DNA of 64,000 nt from Noviherbaspirillum cavernae (GTDB taxonomy: Bacteria; Pseudomonadota; Gammaproteobacteria; Burkholderiales; Burkholderiaceae_D). The notes beneath the pieces were generated by a model. The model ran no database searches, had not been told where the DNA came from, and worked only from the letters and a program-made list of their open reading frames with translations. The translations under genes were made by a program, and so were the position numbers. The stretch is from contig NZ_QYUN01000002.1 in NCBI RefSeq assembly GCF_003590875.1, positions 434,001 to 498,000 on the forward strand, written 5' to 3'. The stretch's first letter is position 1. The number at the start of each line of letters is the position of its first letter. This document shows, piece after piece, positions 41,871-51,177 of this stretch.

Positions 41871-42668
41871 ATGAAACTTCGCATTGCCACTTATAACATT
41901 CACAAGGGTGTTTCTTCTTTCCGCAGTCAGCCGCGTGTTCACGCGCTGAAGCAGGCGCTTTCCACCATGGAAGCGGACATCACGTTTTTGCAGGAAGTGC
42001 AGGGGCGGCATGACCGCTTTGCAATGCGACATGCGGCGAGGTGGCCGGAGCAGGCGCAGCATCAATTTTTCGCCGGCGAGAAGCTCCATTCCGCCTACGG
42101 CATGAATGCGATCTACGATCATGGCCATCACGGCAATGCATTGCTGAGTTGCTATCCGATTGCATCGTCGCGCAACCAGGATGTATCCGATCACGCCTAT
42201 GAATCGCGTGGCATCCTGCATTGCGTGGTGGACACGCCGCATGGCCCGGTGCATTGCTTTGTGGTCCATCTGGGCTTGTTCGCCGGCAGCAGAAAGCGGC
42301 AGACCGACGCGCTGATCGAGGCAGTCGAGAATTCCGCGCCGCGCGGTGCGCCGATCATCATCGCCGGCGACTTCAACGACTGGACAAACAAATTGAGCGA
42401 AACGCTGAGGATGCAGTTGAGCGTGACCGAGGTGTTTGATCACAACCTGCCGTCGCGCGGCTTCGGCGCTTATCTGCACCGGCTCGCCGGGCGAGGCACG
42501 AAGGTGCAGCCCGCGCGGACCTTTCCGGCCGCGTTGCCGTGGCTGCGGCTGGACCGGATCTATGTGCGCGGCTTCAAGGTCGAGACGGCGCAGGTGCTGC
42601 ATGGCGGATTGTGGGCCAGGCTGTCCGATCATGCGCCGATCGTGGCCACACTGGAACTGGCAGCGTAG
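41871..42668 (+). CDS. endonuclease/exonuclease/phosphatase (EEP) family hydrolase (YbhP-like)
   Basis: A 265-residue EEP-fold protein with 'LRIATYNIHKGVSSF' (metal-binding Asn at the start), 'DITFLQEVQ' (catalytic Glu), 'IIIAGDFNDW' and C-terminal 'LSDHAPIVATLEL' (Asp-His). These are the complete EEP metal-site residues. It sits 100 bases upstream of clsB, as ybhP does beside ybhO/clsB in E. coli, so a phospholipid-related role is plausible but unproven. Confidence 0.9.
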   Translation: MKLRIATYNIHKGVSSFRSQPRVHALKQALSTMEADITFLQEVQGRHDRFAMRHAARWPEQAQHQFFAGEKLHSAYGMNAIYDHGHHGNALLSCYPIASSRNQDVSDHAYESRGILHCVVDTPHGPVHCFVVHLGLFAGSRKRQTDALIEAVENSAPRGAPIIIAGDFNDWTNKLSETLRMQLSVTEVFDHNLPSRGFGAYLHRLAGRGTKVQPARTFPAALPWLRLDRIYVRGFKVETAQVLHGGLWARLSDHAPIVATLELAA

Positions 42669-42770
42669 CCGAGCCTTTTGCGGCCGCGTGAAGCTCCTGC
42701 GCCGGAGTGTCGCAGGGGCGACGATGTCGGATGATTCTCCGAATTGCATTGAGAGGAAACTTGTTGCCCC

Positions 42771-43937
42771 ATGCGTCCGGTCGACTTTACCGCTCACAAC
42801 CAGATCACGCTGCTCTTTCGCGGCGCCGAGTTCTTTCCGGCGCTGATCGCCGCCATTGACGCGGCGGAATTCGACATCTATCTGGAGACCTATATCTTCG
42901 CGCTGGACCCGGTCGGGAACGCGGTCAAGGATGCGCTGCTGCGGGCCGCCGCGCGCGGGGTCGCGGTGCATGTCATCAGCGACTGGCTGGGCACCGGTCA
43001 TGCTCAATCCGTCATTCTGCAACGCGAGTTCCGCGCGGGGGGCGTGCAGCATCGCATCTTCAATGCCTGGTTCCGACGCGGTGTCGCGCGCACGCACCGC
43101 AAGCTCTGCGTGATGGACCGCAAGCTTGCCTTCCTCGGCGGACTCAACATCAATGACGACATGATTTCCGACGATGGCTTTGACGATCCGCTGCCGGCAC
43201 CGCGCTGGGATTTTGCCGTGCGCATTGCGGGGCCGCTGGTGTTCACCATCCATGAGGAAGCGCGCGCGCAATGGCGGCTGCTCGAAGGCTTGCATCTGCG
43301 ATATCGATGGGAGACGTTTCGCGAGCGGCGTTCGACGGCGCGTCATGTACTCGACGGCACCGCATTCGCCGGCCTCGTCGTGCGCGACAACCTGCGCAAC
43401 CGCCGCACCATCCAGAAGGCCCTGCTCAAGGCGCTGGGCGGCGCGCGCAAGAGCGTGCTGCTGGCGAATCCGTACTTCGCGCCGGGGCGCAAGGTGCGCG
43501 ACGGCCTGGCGTCGGCAGCGGCGCGCGGCGTCGACGTGACGCTCCTGATCGGCGTCGGCCAGTTCCGCATCCAGGATGCGGTCGCGCATTCCTTCTATCC
43601 GAAGCTGTTGAAGAGTGGTGTGAAGGTGCTGGAGTACAGGAGAACGCAGTTGCACGGCAAGGTCGCGGTGGTCGATGACGACTGGGCCACGGTCGGGTCG
43701 AGCAACTGGGATGGACTGAGCCTGTTCGTGAATCAGGAAGCCAATGTCGTGGTCAAGGACAGGAAGTTCGCCGAGGCGCTGCGGGCGCAGATCGAGAATG
43801 CGGTGGCCGACAGCGTGATCATCCGGCCGGAGGATTTCGCGAGCATGCCGTGGTACGAGCGCGCGTGGCATCGCGCGGCCTACCTGTTCTACAAGAACGT
43901 CTTGCGGATCATCACGCTGGGTCGGTACACCGAGTGA
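42771..43937 (+). CDS. clsB: cardiolipin synthase B
   Basis: A 388-residue phospholipase-D-superfamily protein with two HKD motifs: 'HRKLCVMDRKLAFLGGLN' (about 105-122) and 'HGKVAVVDDDWATVGSSN' (about 295-312). It lacks the N-terminal membrane helices of ClsA, as ClsB proteins do. It makes cardiolipin from phosphatidyl donors at the inner membrane. Its partner is the EEP gene upstream. Confidence 0.92.
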   Translation: MRPVDFTAHNQITLLFRGAEFFPALIAAIDAAEFDIYLETYIFALDPVGNAVKDALLRAAARGVAVHVISDWLGTGHAQSVILQREFRAGGVQHRIFNAWFRRGVARTHRKLCVMDRKLAFLGGLNINDDMISDDGFDDPLPAPRWDFAVRIAGPLVFTIHEEARAQWRLLEGLHLRYRWETFRERRSTARHVLDGTAFAGLVVRDNLRNRRTIQKALLKALGGARKSVLLANPYFAPGRKVRDGLASAAARGVDVTLLIGVGQFRIQDAVAHSFYPKLLKSGVKVLEYRRTQLHGKVAVVDDDWATVGSSNWDGLSLFVNQEANVVVKDRKFAEALRAQIENAVADSVIIRPEDFASMPWYERAWHRAAYLFYKNVLRIITLGRYTE

Positions 43938-44021
43938 ATCGCGGCCGCAGCGCGATGTCGCTTCGGAATGTGCGCGAGGACATCACGATGGCCTGATGTC
44001 CGGATCGGCGTGTCAATCGGT

Positions 44022-44046
44022 GCAGGGTGCGCCGCGCGCACCCTGC
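44022..44046. terminator. perfect 11-bp hairpin between convergent clsB and azgA-like genes
   Basis: GCAGGGTGCGC (44022-44032) and GCGCACCCTGC (44036-44046) with a 3-base loop. No T-run follows on either strand, so it may be a processing or Rho-linked end rather than a classic terminator. Confidence 0.45.
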
Positions 44047-44064
44047 CGTCATCGACAATTCGCT

Positions 44065-45366
44065 CTAGTGCGCCCCGATATACACGTACATGAAAATGAA
44101 CACCGCCGCGATGATCCACACGATCGCCGGCACTTCCTTCGCGCGGCCGGTCAGCAGCTTCAAGCCGGCATAGGCGATGAAGCCGAATGCGATGCCGTTC
44201 GCGATCGAATAGGTGAAGGGCATCAGGAGCGCGGTGACGACGGCGGGCACGCCTTCGGTGGTGTCGTCCCAGTCGACGTCGGCCAGCTCGCGCAGCATCA
44301 GGCATGACACGTAGAACAAGGCGGGCGCGGTGGCGTATGCCGGCACGGCGCCGGCCAGCGGCGCGATGAACAGCGCGGCGAGAAACAGCATGGCGACGGC
44401 CACTGCGGTCAGACCGGTGCGCCCGCCCGCCTGCACGCCGGCGGCGCTTTCGATGAAGGCGGTGGTGCTTGAGGTACCGAGCACGGAGCCGGCGACGATC
44501 GCGCTGCTGTCAGCCAGCAGGGCCTTGTTCAGACGATCCATTTTCCCTTCCTTCAGCAGTCCGGCGCGGTTGGCCACGCCCATCAGCGTGCCGGTCGCAT
44601 CAAACAGTTCGACCAGGAAGAACACCAGCACCACATTGAGAATCCCGACCGACAGGGCGGTCGAGATATCAAGCTTGAACAGGGTCGGCGCGATCGACGG
44701 CGGCAGGGATACGATGCCGCCGAACTTGTTGCCGGCAAAGACGAAGCTCAGCGCGGTGACGACGACGATGCCGATCAGGATCGCACCTTTTACCTTCAGC
44801 CGGTCCAGCGCGACGATCACGAAGAAGCCGACGATGGCGAGTATCGCCTCCACCTTGTGCAGGTCGCCCAGCGCGACCAGCGTGGCCGGATGGGCCGTGA
44901 CGATGCCGGCATTCTTCAGCGCGATGATGCCGAGGAAGAGGCCGATGCCGGCCGTGATCGCCGAGCGGATCGAATGCGGGATGCCGTTGACGATCATCGC
45001 GCGGATGCGCGTCAGCGTCACGATCAGGAACAGGCAGCCGGAGATGAACACGGCACCGAGCGCGGCTTCCCAGGTGTAGCCCATGCCCTTGACCACGCCA
45101 TACGCAAAGTAGGCGTTCAGGCCCATGCCGGGCGCCATCGCGATCGGGTAATTCGCGTACAGGCCCATCACCAGCGTGCCGATCGCGGCGGCCACGCAGG
45201 TCGCGACGAACACGGCGTCCTTGGGCATGCCGGCGTCGCCGAGGATGGAAGGGTTGACGAAGATGATGTAGGCCATCGTCAGGAAGGTGGTCAGGCCGGC
45301 CAGCAACTCGGTCCGCACATCCGTTCCCTGTTCTTTCAGCTTGAAGAGTCGTTCCAGCCAGCTCAT
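44065..45366 (-). CDS. AzgA-type NCS2 purine permease
   Basis: A 433-residue polytopic membrane protein (about 12-14 segments) of the NCS2/AzgA group. Signatures are 'ELLAGLTTFLTMAYIIFVNP' (about 20-39), 'PGMGLNAYFAYGV', 'GIGLFLGIIALKNAGIV' and 'FDATGTLMGVA'. AzgA members are proton symporters for adenine, guanine or hypoxanthine. The 327-base region upstream (to the divergent GNAT gene) holds an inverted repeat CCGGTTT/AAACCGG at 45473-45492 but no clear promoter. Confidence 0.93.
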   Translation of the reverse strand: MSWLERLFKLKEQGTDVRTELLAGLTTFLTMAYIIFVNPSILGDAGMPKDAVFVATCVAAAIGTLVMGLYANYPIAMAPGMGLNAYFAYGVVKGMGYTWEAALGAVFISGCLFLIVTLTRIRAMIVNGIPHSIRSAITAGIGLFLGIIALKNAGIVTAHPATLVALGDLHKVEAILAIVGFFVIVALDRLKVKGAILIGIVVVTALSFVFAGNKFGGIVSLPPSIAPTLFKLDISTALSVGILNVVLVFFLVELFDATGTLMGVANRAGLLKEGKMDRLNKALLADSSAIVAGSVLGTSSTTAFIESAAGVQAGGRTGLTAVAVAMLFLAALFIAPLAGAVPAYATAPALFYVSCLMLRELADVDWDDTTEGVPAVVTALLMPFTYSIANGIAFGFIAYAGLKLLTGRAKEVPAIVWIIAAVFIFMYVYIGAH

Positions 45367-45472
45367 TTTTTTCTCCTTGTTGGGTGCGGACAGGTGGCGA
45401 AGGTATTAAAAGCCATTTCGGAATCCCTATGTTTGCGCACGTTTTTGCATCGTTCGTGGCGAAGGGAGCTTA

Positions 45473-45492
45473 CCGGTTTTTGTGCAAACCGG
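45473..45492. promoter_or_regulatory. inverted repeat in the azgA/GNAT divergent region
   Basis: CCGGTTT at 45473-45479 and AAACCGG at 45486-45492 around a 6-base centre, about 107 bases upstream of the permease start. It could be an operator. It is the only ordered structure I see in this 327-base gap. Confidence 0.3.
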
Positions 45493-45693
45493 AAACATCG
45501 ACAGGGAGCTTGCGGCCTGTTGAGGAAACGGTGCAGTACTAGCGCGGCATGCGGTGTTGCAAGAGTGATATCGCATCGTGCTGCGCCGCCTCGTTATCGT
45601 CGCTTTTGATACGATATGCACGCCGTGCCCGCAGCGATGATGCAATCGTCTGCGGGCCATCCCTCATACCAATTCCTCACACCAGGTGCATGC

Positions 45694-46206
45694 ATGACAA
45701 AAGAAATCGTCCTGAGAAAAGCGAACGCCGGCGACGTGGCGGCGATGAAGGTTTTCATCTTCGAACATGGCGCCAACCAGTGGAATTTCCTTCCCGAGGC
45801 GGAAGTGTCCGCGCATCTCGCCGCCATTGCGCGCGACAAGACGCATGCGGCGATCGCCGAGATCGACAAGGAGCTGGTCGGATTCGTGACCTATCTCACG
45901 AGCCGCGATCTGGCGCGCTATCAATCGCTGGCACATGCGGGGCAGCTGCACGGCTACATCTGCGAAGCGGTGGTGCATCGCCAGCATGCGGGAAAAGGCA
46001 TCGGTGCGCGATTGCTGGGTGAAGCCATTGCACAGCTCGCCGCCCACGGGTGCAAGGAAATCTACATCGAGCGGCACGAGGAAAACCTTGCATCCGGCGG
46101 CATGATGCGCAAGGCCGGTTTCATCGAGATCGATACCTTCGACGACCCGGAGCGCAGGAGTTCGGGATCGCGCCGGACCACGGTGTGCAGAATCGTCATG
46201 GAATGA
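45694..46206 (+). CDS. GNAT family N-acetyltransferase
   Basis: A 170-residue GNAT enzyme with the acetyl-CoA loop 'VHRQHAGKGIGARLLGEAI' (R/QxxGxG/A type, about 93-111) and C-terminal 'GGMMRKAGFIEID'. The start at 45694 ('MTKEIVLRKANAGD') matches the typical N-terminal strand. The acceptor is unknown. It is a single-gene unit. Confidence 0.87.
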   Translation: MTKEIVLRKANAGDVAAMKVFIFEHGANQWNFLPEAEVSAHLAAIARDKTHAAIAEIDKELVGFVTYLTSRDLARYQSLAHAGQLHGYICEAVVHRQHAGKGIGARLLGEAIAQLAAHGCKEIYIERHEENLASGGMMRKAGFIEIDTFDDPERRSSGSRRTTVCRIVME

Positions 46207-46274
46207 CAGCGCGAGAAATCACGCGCAACTGTCATTCCGCGTTGCCCCCGGACTGACAGGCATAAGGGACGGCG

Positions 46275-47216
46275 TCACTCTCCTGCGCCACGCATGGCGC
46301 TTGCCTCACCCGCATGTTCGGCGCGCGCTTCCTCGATAATCCAGTCGCAGAACGCCTTGACCGCAGGCCGCGCCTCCGCCTCCGGCAGACGCAGCAGGTG
46401 AAAACGGTAGGGGCCGGTGACCAGTTGCGGCAGCAGGCGCACCAGCCGACCCGTACGCAGGTCTTCGCTGATGAAGGGTTCGGGGGCGAGGGCCACGCCC
46501 TGGCCGTTCGCCGCCGCTTCGAGCGTGAGATAGGTGTGTGAAAAGCTGGGCCGCGTGCCGCCGTGATACGGGATGCCTAGCGCACGGAACCAGCGCGGCC
46601 AGGTGATCTCGTCCGGGATGCGGATTTCCACTTCGTCGTGCAGCAGCGGATGGCGCAGCAAGTCCGCCGGCTCGCGAATGTCCGGTGCGCCCGCCTGGAA
46701 GGCGGGGCTGCACACCGCCGAGAACGATTCCTCCATCAGCAGATCAGCCTTGAGTCCTGGATAGGGGCCGGTGCCCAGCCGTATCGCCACATCCACGCCA
46801 TCGCGCAGGAAATCGACCGGATGCAGCGAGGCCAGCACGCGCATGTCGATGTCGGGATGCTGGCGCTGCAGGCGCCCGAGACGCGGCATCAGCCAGCGCG
46901 CCACCAGCGACGGCACCGAGGTCACCGTCACCACGCGTTCGTCGCTGTGGCGCTTGATCGATTCGGAAACATCGGCCAGTCCGTCCAGCAGCGGTTGCAG
47001 CGCCTGCGCATATTGCCGGCCTGCCGCCGTGAGCGCCACGCCGCGCGGCAGGCGATGGAACAGGGCGACACCCAGCCACGCCTCCAGTTGCTTGACCTGA
47101 TGCGCGACGGCACCGGCCGACACGTGCAATTCCTCCCCGGCATTCTGGAAGCCGCCGAGACGCGCGGCCGCTTCGAAGGCGCGAACGGCGGGCAGCGGCG
47201 GCAAGCGGTCTGGCAT
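46275..47216 (-). CDS. LysR-family regulator (GcvA-like)
   Basis: A 313-residue LysR-type regulator. The winged helix is at about 5-64 ('RLPPLPAVRAFEAAARLGGFQNAGEELHVSAGAVAHQVKQLE' region), with a substrate-binding domain from about 90. The 'LPPLPAVRAFEAAARLGGF' start is of the GcvA/AmpR subgroup. The start at 47216 gives the usual N-terminus. It is divergent from the DMT transporter gene, its likely target. Confidence 0.9.
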   Translation of the reverse strand: MPDRLPPLPAVRAFEAAARLGGFQNAGEELHVSAGAVAHQVKQLEAWLGVALFHRLPRGVALTAAGRQYAQALQPLLDGLADVSESIKRHSDERVVTVTSVPSLVARWLMPRLGRLQRQHPDIDMRVLASLHPVDFLRDGVDVAIRLGTGPYPGLKADLLMEESFSAVCSPAFQAGAPDIREPADLLRHPLLHDEVEIRIPDEITWPRWFRALGIPYHGGTRPSFSHTYLTLEAAANGQGVALAPEPFISEDLRTGRLVRLLPQLVTGPYRFHLLRLPEAEARPAVKAFCDWIIEEARAEHAGEASAMRGAGE

Positions 47217-47354
47217 GGCGGTGAGCCTCAATAGGATTGGGTCTATCCAGCAAGAATATTGATTTGTCCGGCTGCCTGCAAGGACATAGACTGAGTTTGC
47301 ATCAATGCATCGTGCTTTACCCCCAATTCAATTCGCTCTTTCCGGATATCCGCC

Positions 47355-48260
47355 ATGCCCCGCCACTACGCCATCGGTCTCGTCCTGCTGTCTGCCCTCG
47401 GCTTCGGCAGCATGGCCTTGTTCGCCAAGTACGCCTACGCCGGCGGCGTCAGCCCGACCATGCTGCTGGCGTTGCGCTTTTTGCTGGCGGTCGCCATCCT
47501 TGCGCCGGTGGTCTGGGCCATGCGCTTGCGGCTGCCGCGCGGACGTGCGCTGGCCGGATTCGCCTTGATGGGAATGCTGTACACCGCGCAATCGCAAAGC
47601 TATTTCACCGCGTTGATGCATGCGAGCAGCGGACTGGTCGGCTTGCTGTTGTATGTCTATCCGGTGCTGGTCACGCTGCTGGCGGTCACTTTCGGCTGGG
47701 AGAAGCTGGATCGCCGCACCCTGGTGCTGATGGCGCTCGCGATTGCCGGTATCGCGATCACGCTCGGCGGCAATCTCGACGGCAAACCTCTCGGTATCGC
47801 GCTCGGTCTTGCGGCGGCGGCGATCTATGCGATTTATATCCTGATCGGCGGCAGACTGACGCAAGACACCGATCCGCTCGCAGCTACTCTGGTCGTCATG
47901 GCAACCGCGGCGCTTGGCAACGGCACGCTCGCATTCGCCGGCGGCCATGCTCTGCCTCCAAACGCGTCGGTGTGGCTCGCCATCGCGGCGATTGCATTGG
48001 CAACGGTGATCGCCATCGCGACCTTCCTGATCGGGATCAAGCATATCGGTGGTGCGCAGGCGTCGATCATTTCCACGCTGGAGCCGGTCGTCACGATCTG
48101 TCTCGGCGTCGCGTTGCTGGGCGAATCCGTCGGCATGGGGCAGATGGCCGGCGGTGTCATGGTGCTGGCTGCCGTGATACTGCTCGCGCAAAAGCCGCAG
48201 CGGCAATCGGTATCCGATGCGACCGAGACGACCGAGACGGCAGGGGCGTCCGCCAAATAA
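47355..48260 (+). CDS. EamA/DMT-family transporter
   Basis: A 301-residue membrane protein with ten hydrophobic segments in two EamA repeats (about 1-140 and 150-290). Such proteins usually export metabolites or amino acids. The gap to the divergent LysR gene is 138 bases and contains a TGCAT-CA-ATGCA inverted repeat at 47298-47309, a possible regulator site. The substrate is unknown. Confidence 0.9.
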   Translation: MPRHYAIGLVLLSALGFGSMALFAKYAYAGGVSPTMLLALRFLLAVAILAPVVWAMRLRLPRGRALAGFALMGMLYTAQSQSYFTALMHASSGLVGLLLYVYPVLVTLLAVTFGWEKLDRRTLVLMALAIAGIAITLGGNLDGKPLGIALGLAAAAIYAIYILIGGRLTQDTDPLAATLVVMATAALGNGTLAFAGGHALPPNASVWLAIAAIALATVIAIATFLIGIKHIGGAQASIISTLEPVVTICLGVALLGESVGMGQMAGGVMVLAAVILLAQKPQRQSVSDATETTETAGASAK

Positions 48261-48290
48261 CGCAGCGCGTATTGCAAGGGAAAGTCGAGA

Positions 48291-48800
48291 ATGACCGTGG
48301 TGATTCGTGCAGAGGAAGAAAAGGACAGGAGTGCGGTGCATGCCGTGAATGCGGCCGCGTTCGACACTGCGGCAGAAGCCGACCTGGTCGATGCGCTGCG
48401 CGTGCAGGCACAACCCGCGATATCGCTCGTTGCCGAAGACGGCGGCGAGATCGTTGGCCACATTTTGTTTTCGCCGGTATCGCTGTCGGGACGAACCGAT
48501 CTGCGCATCATGGGGCTGGCCCCCATGGCCGTCGCGCCTGCGCATCAGCGCACGGGAGTCGGGTCGGCGCTGGTACGCACGGGGCTCGAACGATGCAGGG
48601 AGCAAGGCTTCGGCGCAGTCGTCGTGCTCGGCCATCCCGGGTTTTATCCCCGTTTCGGATTCCATCCTTCCACGCGTTTCGGCATCGATAGCGAATACGA
48701 TGTGCCGGAAGACGCATTCATGGTCGTCGAGCTGCGCCCCGATTATCTGCGTGGCGCTTCCGGCACGATCAGCTATCACGCAGCATTCGGCAGCGTGTAA
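48291..48800 (+). CDS. GNAT N-acetyltransferase (YhbS-like)
   Basis: A 169-residue acetyltransferase with 'LMGLAPMAVAPAHQRTGVGSALVRTGLE' type acetyl-CoA loop (about 77-100) and the YhbS hallmark 'VVLGHPGFYPRFGF' (about 110-123). It follows the DMT gene by 30 bases on the same strand, so it may be co-transcribed. The acceptor is unknown. Confidence 0.88.
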   Translation: MTVVIRAEEEKDRSAVHAVNAAAFDTAAEADLVDALRVQAQPAISLVAEDGGEIVGHILFSPVSLSGRTDLRIMGLAPMAVAPAHQRTGVGSALVRTGLERCREQGFGAVVVLGHPGFYPRFGFHPSTRFGIDSEYDVPEDAFMVVELRPDYLRGASGTISYHAAFGSV

Positions 48801-48811
48801 CGCGGCTCAAG

Positions 48812-48839
48812 TCACTGCACGCGCATCCGCATGCAGTGA
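48812..48839 (+). terminator. hairpin after the YhbS-like gene
   Basis: An 8-bp perfect stem TCACTGCA (48812-48819)/TGCAGTGA (48832-48839) with a 12-base loop, followed by 'acttttc'. The remaining gap (to 49115) is less GC-rich than its surroundings, has several CATGCA words and no gene. It may carry the promoter of the following LysR gene. Confidence 0.4.
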
Positions 48840-49115
48840 ACTTTTCAGCGCCATCCTTCTCGAAAAAGCGCCGATCCGATTTGCTGATGGACATGCATGC
48901 GCCCGTCGATCATCGCCCATTGCAAAAACGATCAGCTTCGCGTGCAAATTCGATCATGCATTCATGTCACATGCATCACATCCAACGCATGGGCGCGGCA
49001 TGTTTTCAGAATTATTTAAATGCACTATTAATTTTACTTAAGAGATGGCGATTTCTTCGCTTTTGCGGGGTGAATCGTTAGTATCTGCTCATAATCATTC
49101 GAGACAAGAAGCATC

Positions 49116-50078
49116 GTGAAGGATGTTGCAACTTTAGATATTCGGGCACTCAGAATCTTTGAGGTGGTCGCAGCAAGCGGAAGTCTTTCAACCGCCGCAG
49201 CGCAGCTCCAGATCACGCAATCCGCAGTTTCCCAGGCCGTCACGCAGATCGAACAGATCCTCGGCACGAAGGTGCTGGATCGGTCGCGCCGTCCCTTCAA
49301 GCTGACGGCGGCGGGAGTCGCCCTCAGCCGCCGCGCGCGCCAGATCGTCGACGACATGGATCGTCTCATCGCGCAGGTGCATGAGGCCGACATGGCGAAC
49401 CGTCCGAAGATCCGCGTCGGCATGATCGACTCCTTCGCCGCGATGGTGGGGCCGGCCATCATGAAGAAGGTCTCCGTCAATGCCAGCCAGGTATTGCTGT
49501 GGTCCGGGCTTGCGCACAGTCATGCGCAATCCCTGCTCAACCGGCACGTGGATCTGATCGTGACCTCCGACCTGCTGGAAGACATGGATGGCCTGGTGCG
49601 CCGGCCCTTGTTCACCGAGCCTTTCCTGGTCGTGCTGCCGAAATGCCGGCAGGAGCAGTTCGAGGACGCCGATCTGGGCAAACTGGTGCAGGAAATGCAA
49701 CTGGTCCGCTTCAGCGCCCGCTCGCATTTCGGCGCGATGATCGAGCGTTACCTGCGCCGGCGCGGCATGTCGGCGCCGCACTATCTTGAAATCGATACCT
49801 CCGATGTCGTCATGGCAATGATTGCCGCAGACCTCGGCTGGACGATCACGACCCCACTGTGCCTGTTGCAGGGACGGGTCTACATGAAAGACGTGGTGGC
49901 CATTCCGCTCCCGGGCGCCGCGTTGACCAGAACCATCTACCAGATTTCGCGCGAAGACGAATACGAAGAGATGGCGGAGCATTTTTATCAAACCAGCCGC
50001 AGGGTGCTGGAGCAGGACGTCTTCCCGGAAATGAAGGCGCATGTTCCATGGCTCGGCGCCAAGGTTTACCTCAATTAA
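49116..50078 (+). CDS. LysR-family regulator of the ABC/oxidase cluster
   Basis: A 320-residue LysR-type regulator starting with GTG at 49116. The helix-turn-helix is near 'GSLSTAAAQLQITQSAVSQAVTQIE' (about 22-46). The effector domain follows from about 90. It is 21 bases upstream of the ABC substrate-binding protein gene on the same strand, so it is probably the local regulator and possibly co-transcribed. LysR effectors are usually substrates or products of the controlled pathway. Confidence 0.92.
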   Translation: MKDVATLDIRALRIFEVVAASGSLSTAAAQLQITQSAVSQAVTQIEQILGTKVLDRSRRPFKLTAAGVALSRRARQIVDDMDRLIAQVHEADMANRPKIRVGMIDSFAAMVGPAIMKKVSVNASQVLLWSGLAHSHAQSLLNRHVDLIVTSDLLEDMDGLVRRPLFTEPFLVVLPKCRQEQFEDADLGKLVQEMQLVRFSARSHFGAMIERYLRRRGMSAPHYLEIDTSDVVMAMIAADLGWTITTPLCLLQGRVYMKDVVAIPLPGAALTRTIYQISREDEYEEMAEHFYQTSRRVLEQDVFPEMKAHVPWLGAKVYLN

Positions 50079-50099
50079 TACAAACGAGATGGAGATCAC

Positions 50100-51095
50100 A
50101 TGTTCAATACCCGTCGCACATTCCTGAAAGGCGCAGTATCGCTGGCAGGCGCAGCCGCATTGCCGGGCATCGTCAAGGCCGCCGATGCGCAGGTCATCAA
50201 CTACGGCGGCTCCGCATGGCTGGGCCACTATCCCGCCTACATCGGCATCAAGTCGGGCCTGTTCGCGGCGAAGGGCCTCGACGTCAAATGGCAGTCGTTC
50301 GGCACCTCGTCGGCGCGCATGAGCGCGATGCTTTCCGGCGGCATCGACGTCGCCTGCACCGGCATCGTCTCCGCGCTGGCATTGATGGCGCGCGGCTCGA
50401 AGCATTTCTCCATCGTCGGCGTGCCGGAAGACTTTGGTCGCGTGGAAGGATTGTTCGTCCGCTCCGGCATCACGTCGATACAGGGACTGAAGGGCAAGAA
50501 GATCGGCGTCACCTTCGCTTCCAGCAGCCACATGCTGGTGCTGGACCTGCTGGCCTCGGCGGGACTCTCGCCGGACCGGGATGTGTCGCTGCTCAACGTG
50601 CCTGCGCCCGAATTGCCGGCCGCCTTCCAATCCAACCAGATCGATGCCGCCGCGGCATGGACGCCGCAGTTCAACAGGATTCGCAGCATGCCGGATATCA
50701 AGCTGCTGGCCGACGATACCGGCTTCAGCCTGTACAAGCAGTACGGCGTCACGCCCGGACCCGACGTGCTGGTCATGCGCCGCGACTTCGCCGGCAAGAA
50801 TGCGGATGCCGCGCGCAAGTTCCTGCAAGCGTATTTCGAAGCCTGCACCATGTTGCGCGACAAGCCGGACCAGGCGGCCAAGTATCTGACCGAGCTGACG
50901 AATCTGACGTTGCAGGATCAGATCGCCACGATCAAGGACGCCACGTGGTACGACGCGGCGCAGCAGAAGGCGCTGCTGACCACGCCGGGGAAGTACGTGG
51001 ACGGCTTGCAAAAGCTTGCCGAGATGCTGGTCACCCACAAGCAGATCGACAAGGCGCCTGCCGTGCGCGACTGGACGAATGTGAATTACCTGTGA
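50100..51095 (+). CDS. ABC transporter substrate-binding protein (SsuA/NMT1-like)
   Basis: A 331-residue periplasmic binding protein with a Tat-type signal ('TRRTFLKGAVSLAGAAALPG', twin Arg at 5-6). The mature part has the NMT1/SsuA fold: 'INYGGSAWLGHYPAYIGIKSGLFAAKGLDVKW' type start, 'GGIDVACTGIVSALAL' and 'DAAAAWTPQFNRI'. Family members bind sulfonates, nitrate, taurine or pyrimidine precursors. It opens the SBP-permease-ATPase set. Confidence 0.9.
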   Translation: MFNTRRTFLKGAVSLAGAAALPGIVKAADAQVINYGGSAWLGHYPAYIGIKSGLFAAKGLDVKWQSFGTSSARMSAMLSGGIDVACTGIVSALALMARGSKHFSIVGVPEDFGRVEGLFVRSGITSIQGLKGKKIGVTFASSSHMLVLDLLASAGLSPDRDVSLLNVPAPELPAAFQSNQIDAAAAWTPQFNRIRSMPDIKLLADDTGFSLYKQYGVTPGPDVLVMRRDFAGKNADAARKFLQAYFEACTMLRDKPDQAAKYLTELTNLTLQDQIATIKDATWYDAAQQKALLTTPGKYVDGLQKLAEMLVTHKQIDKAPAVRDWTNVNYL

Positions 51096-51177
51096 TGCAT
51101 GACGCATGGAGCATGGACGCGCCGGGCGGATTTTTCGCCGCCCGGCGGTGATGCCGGCAACCGAAGGGGAGATGGTT

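Noticed and set aside
45367..45693. A purine riboswitch before the AzgA-type permease
   Set aside because: I could not find the three-way junction core of the purine aptamer in either orientation; only a small CCGGTTT/AAACCGG inverted repeat is present.
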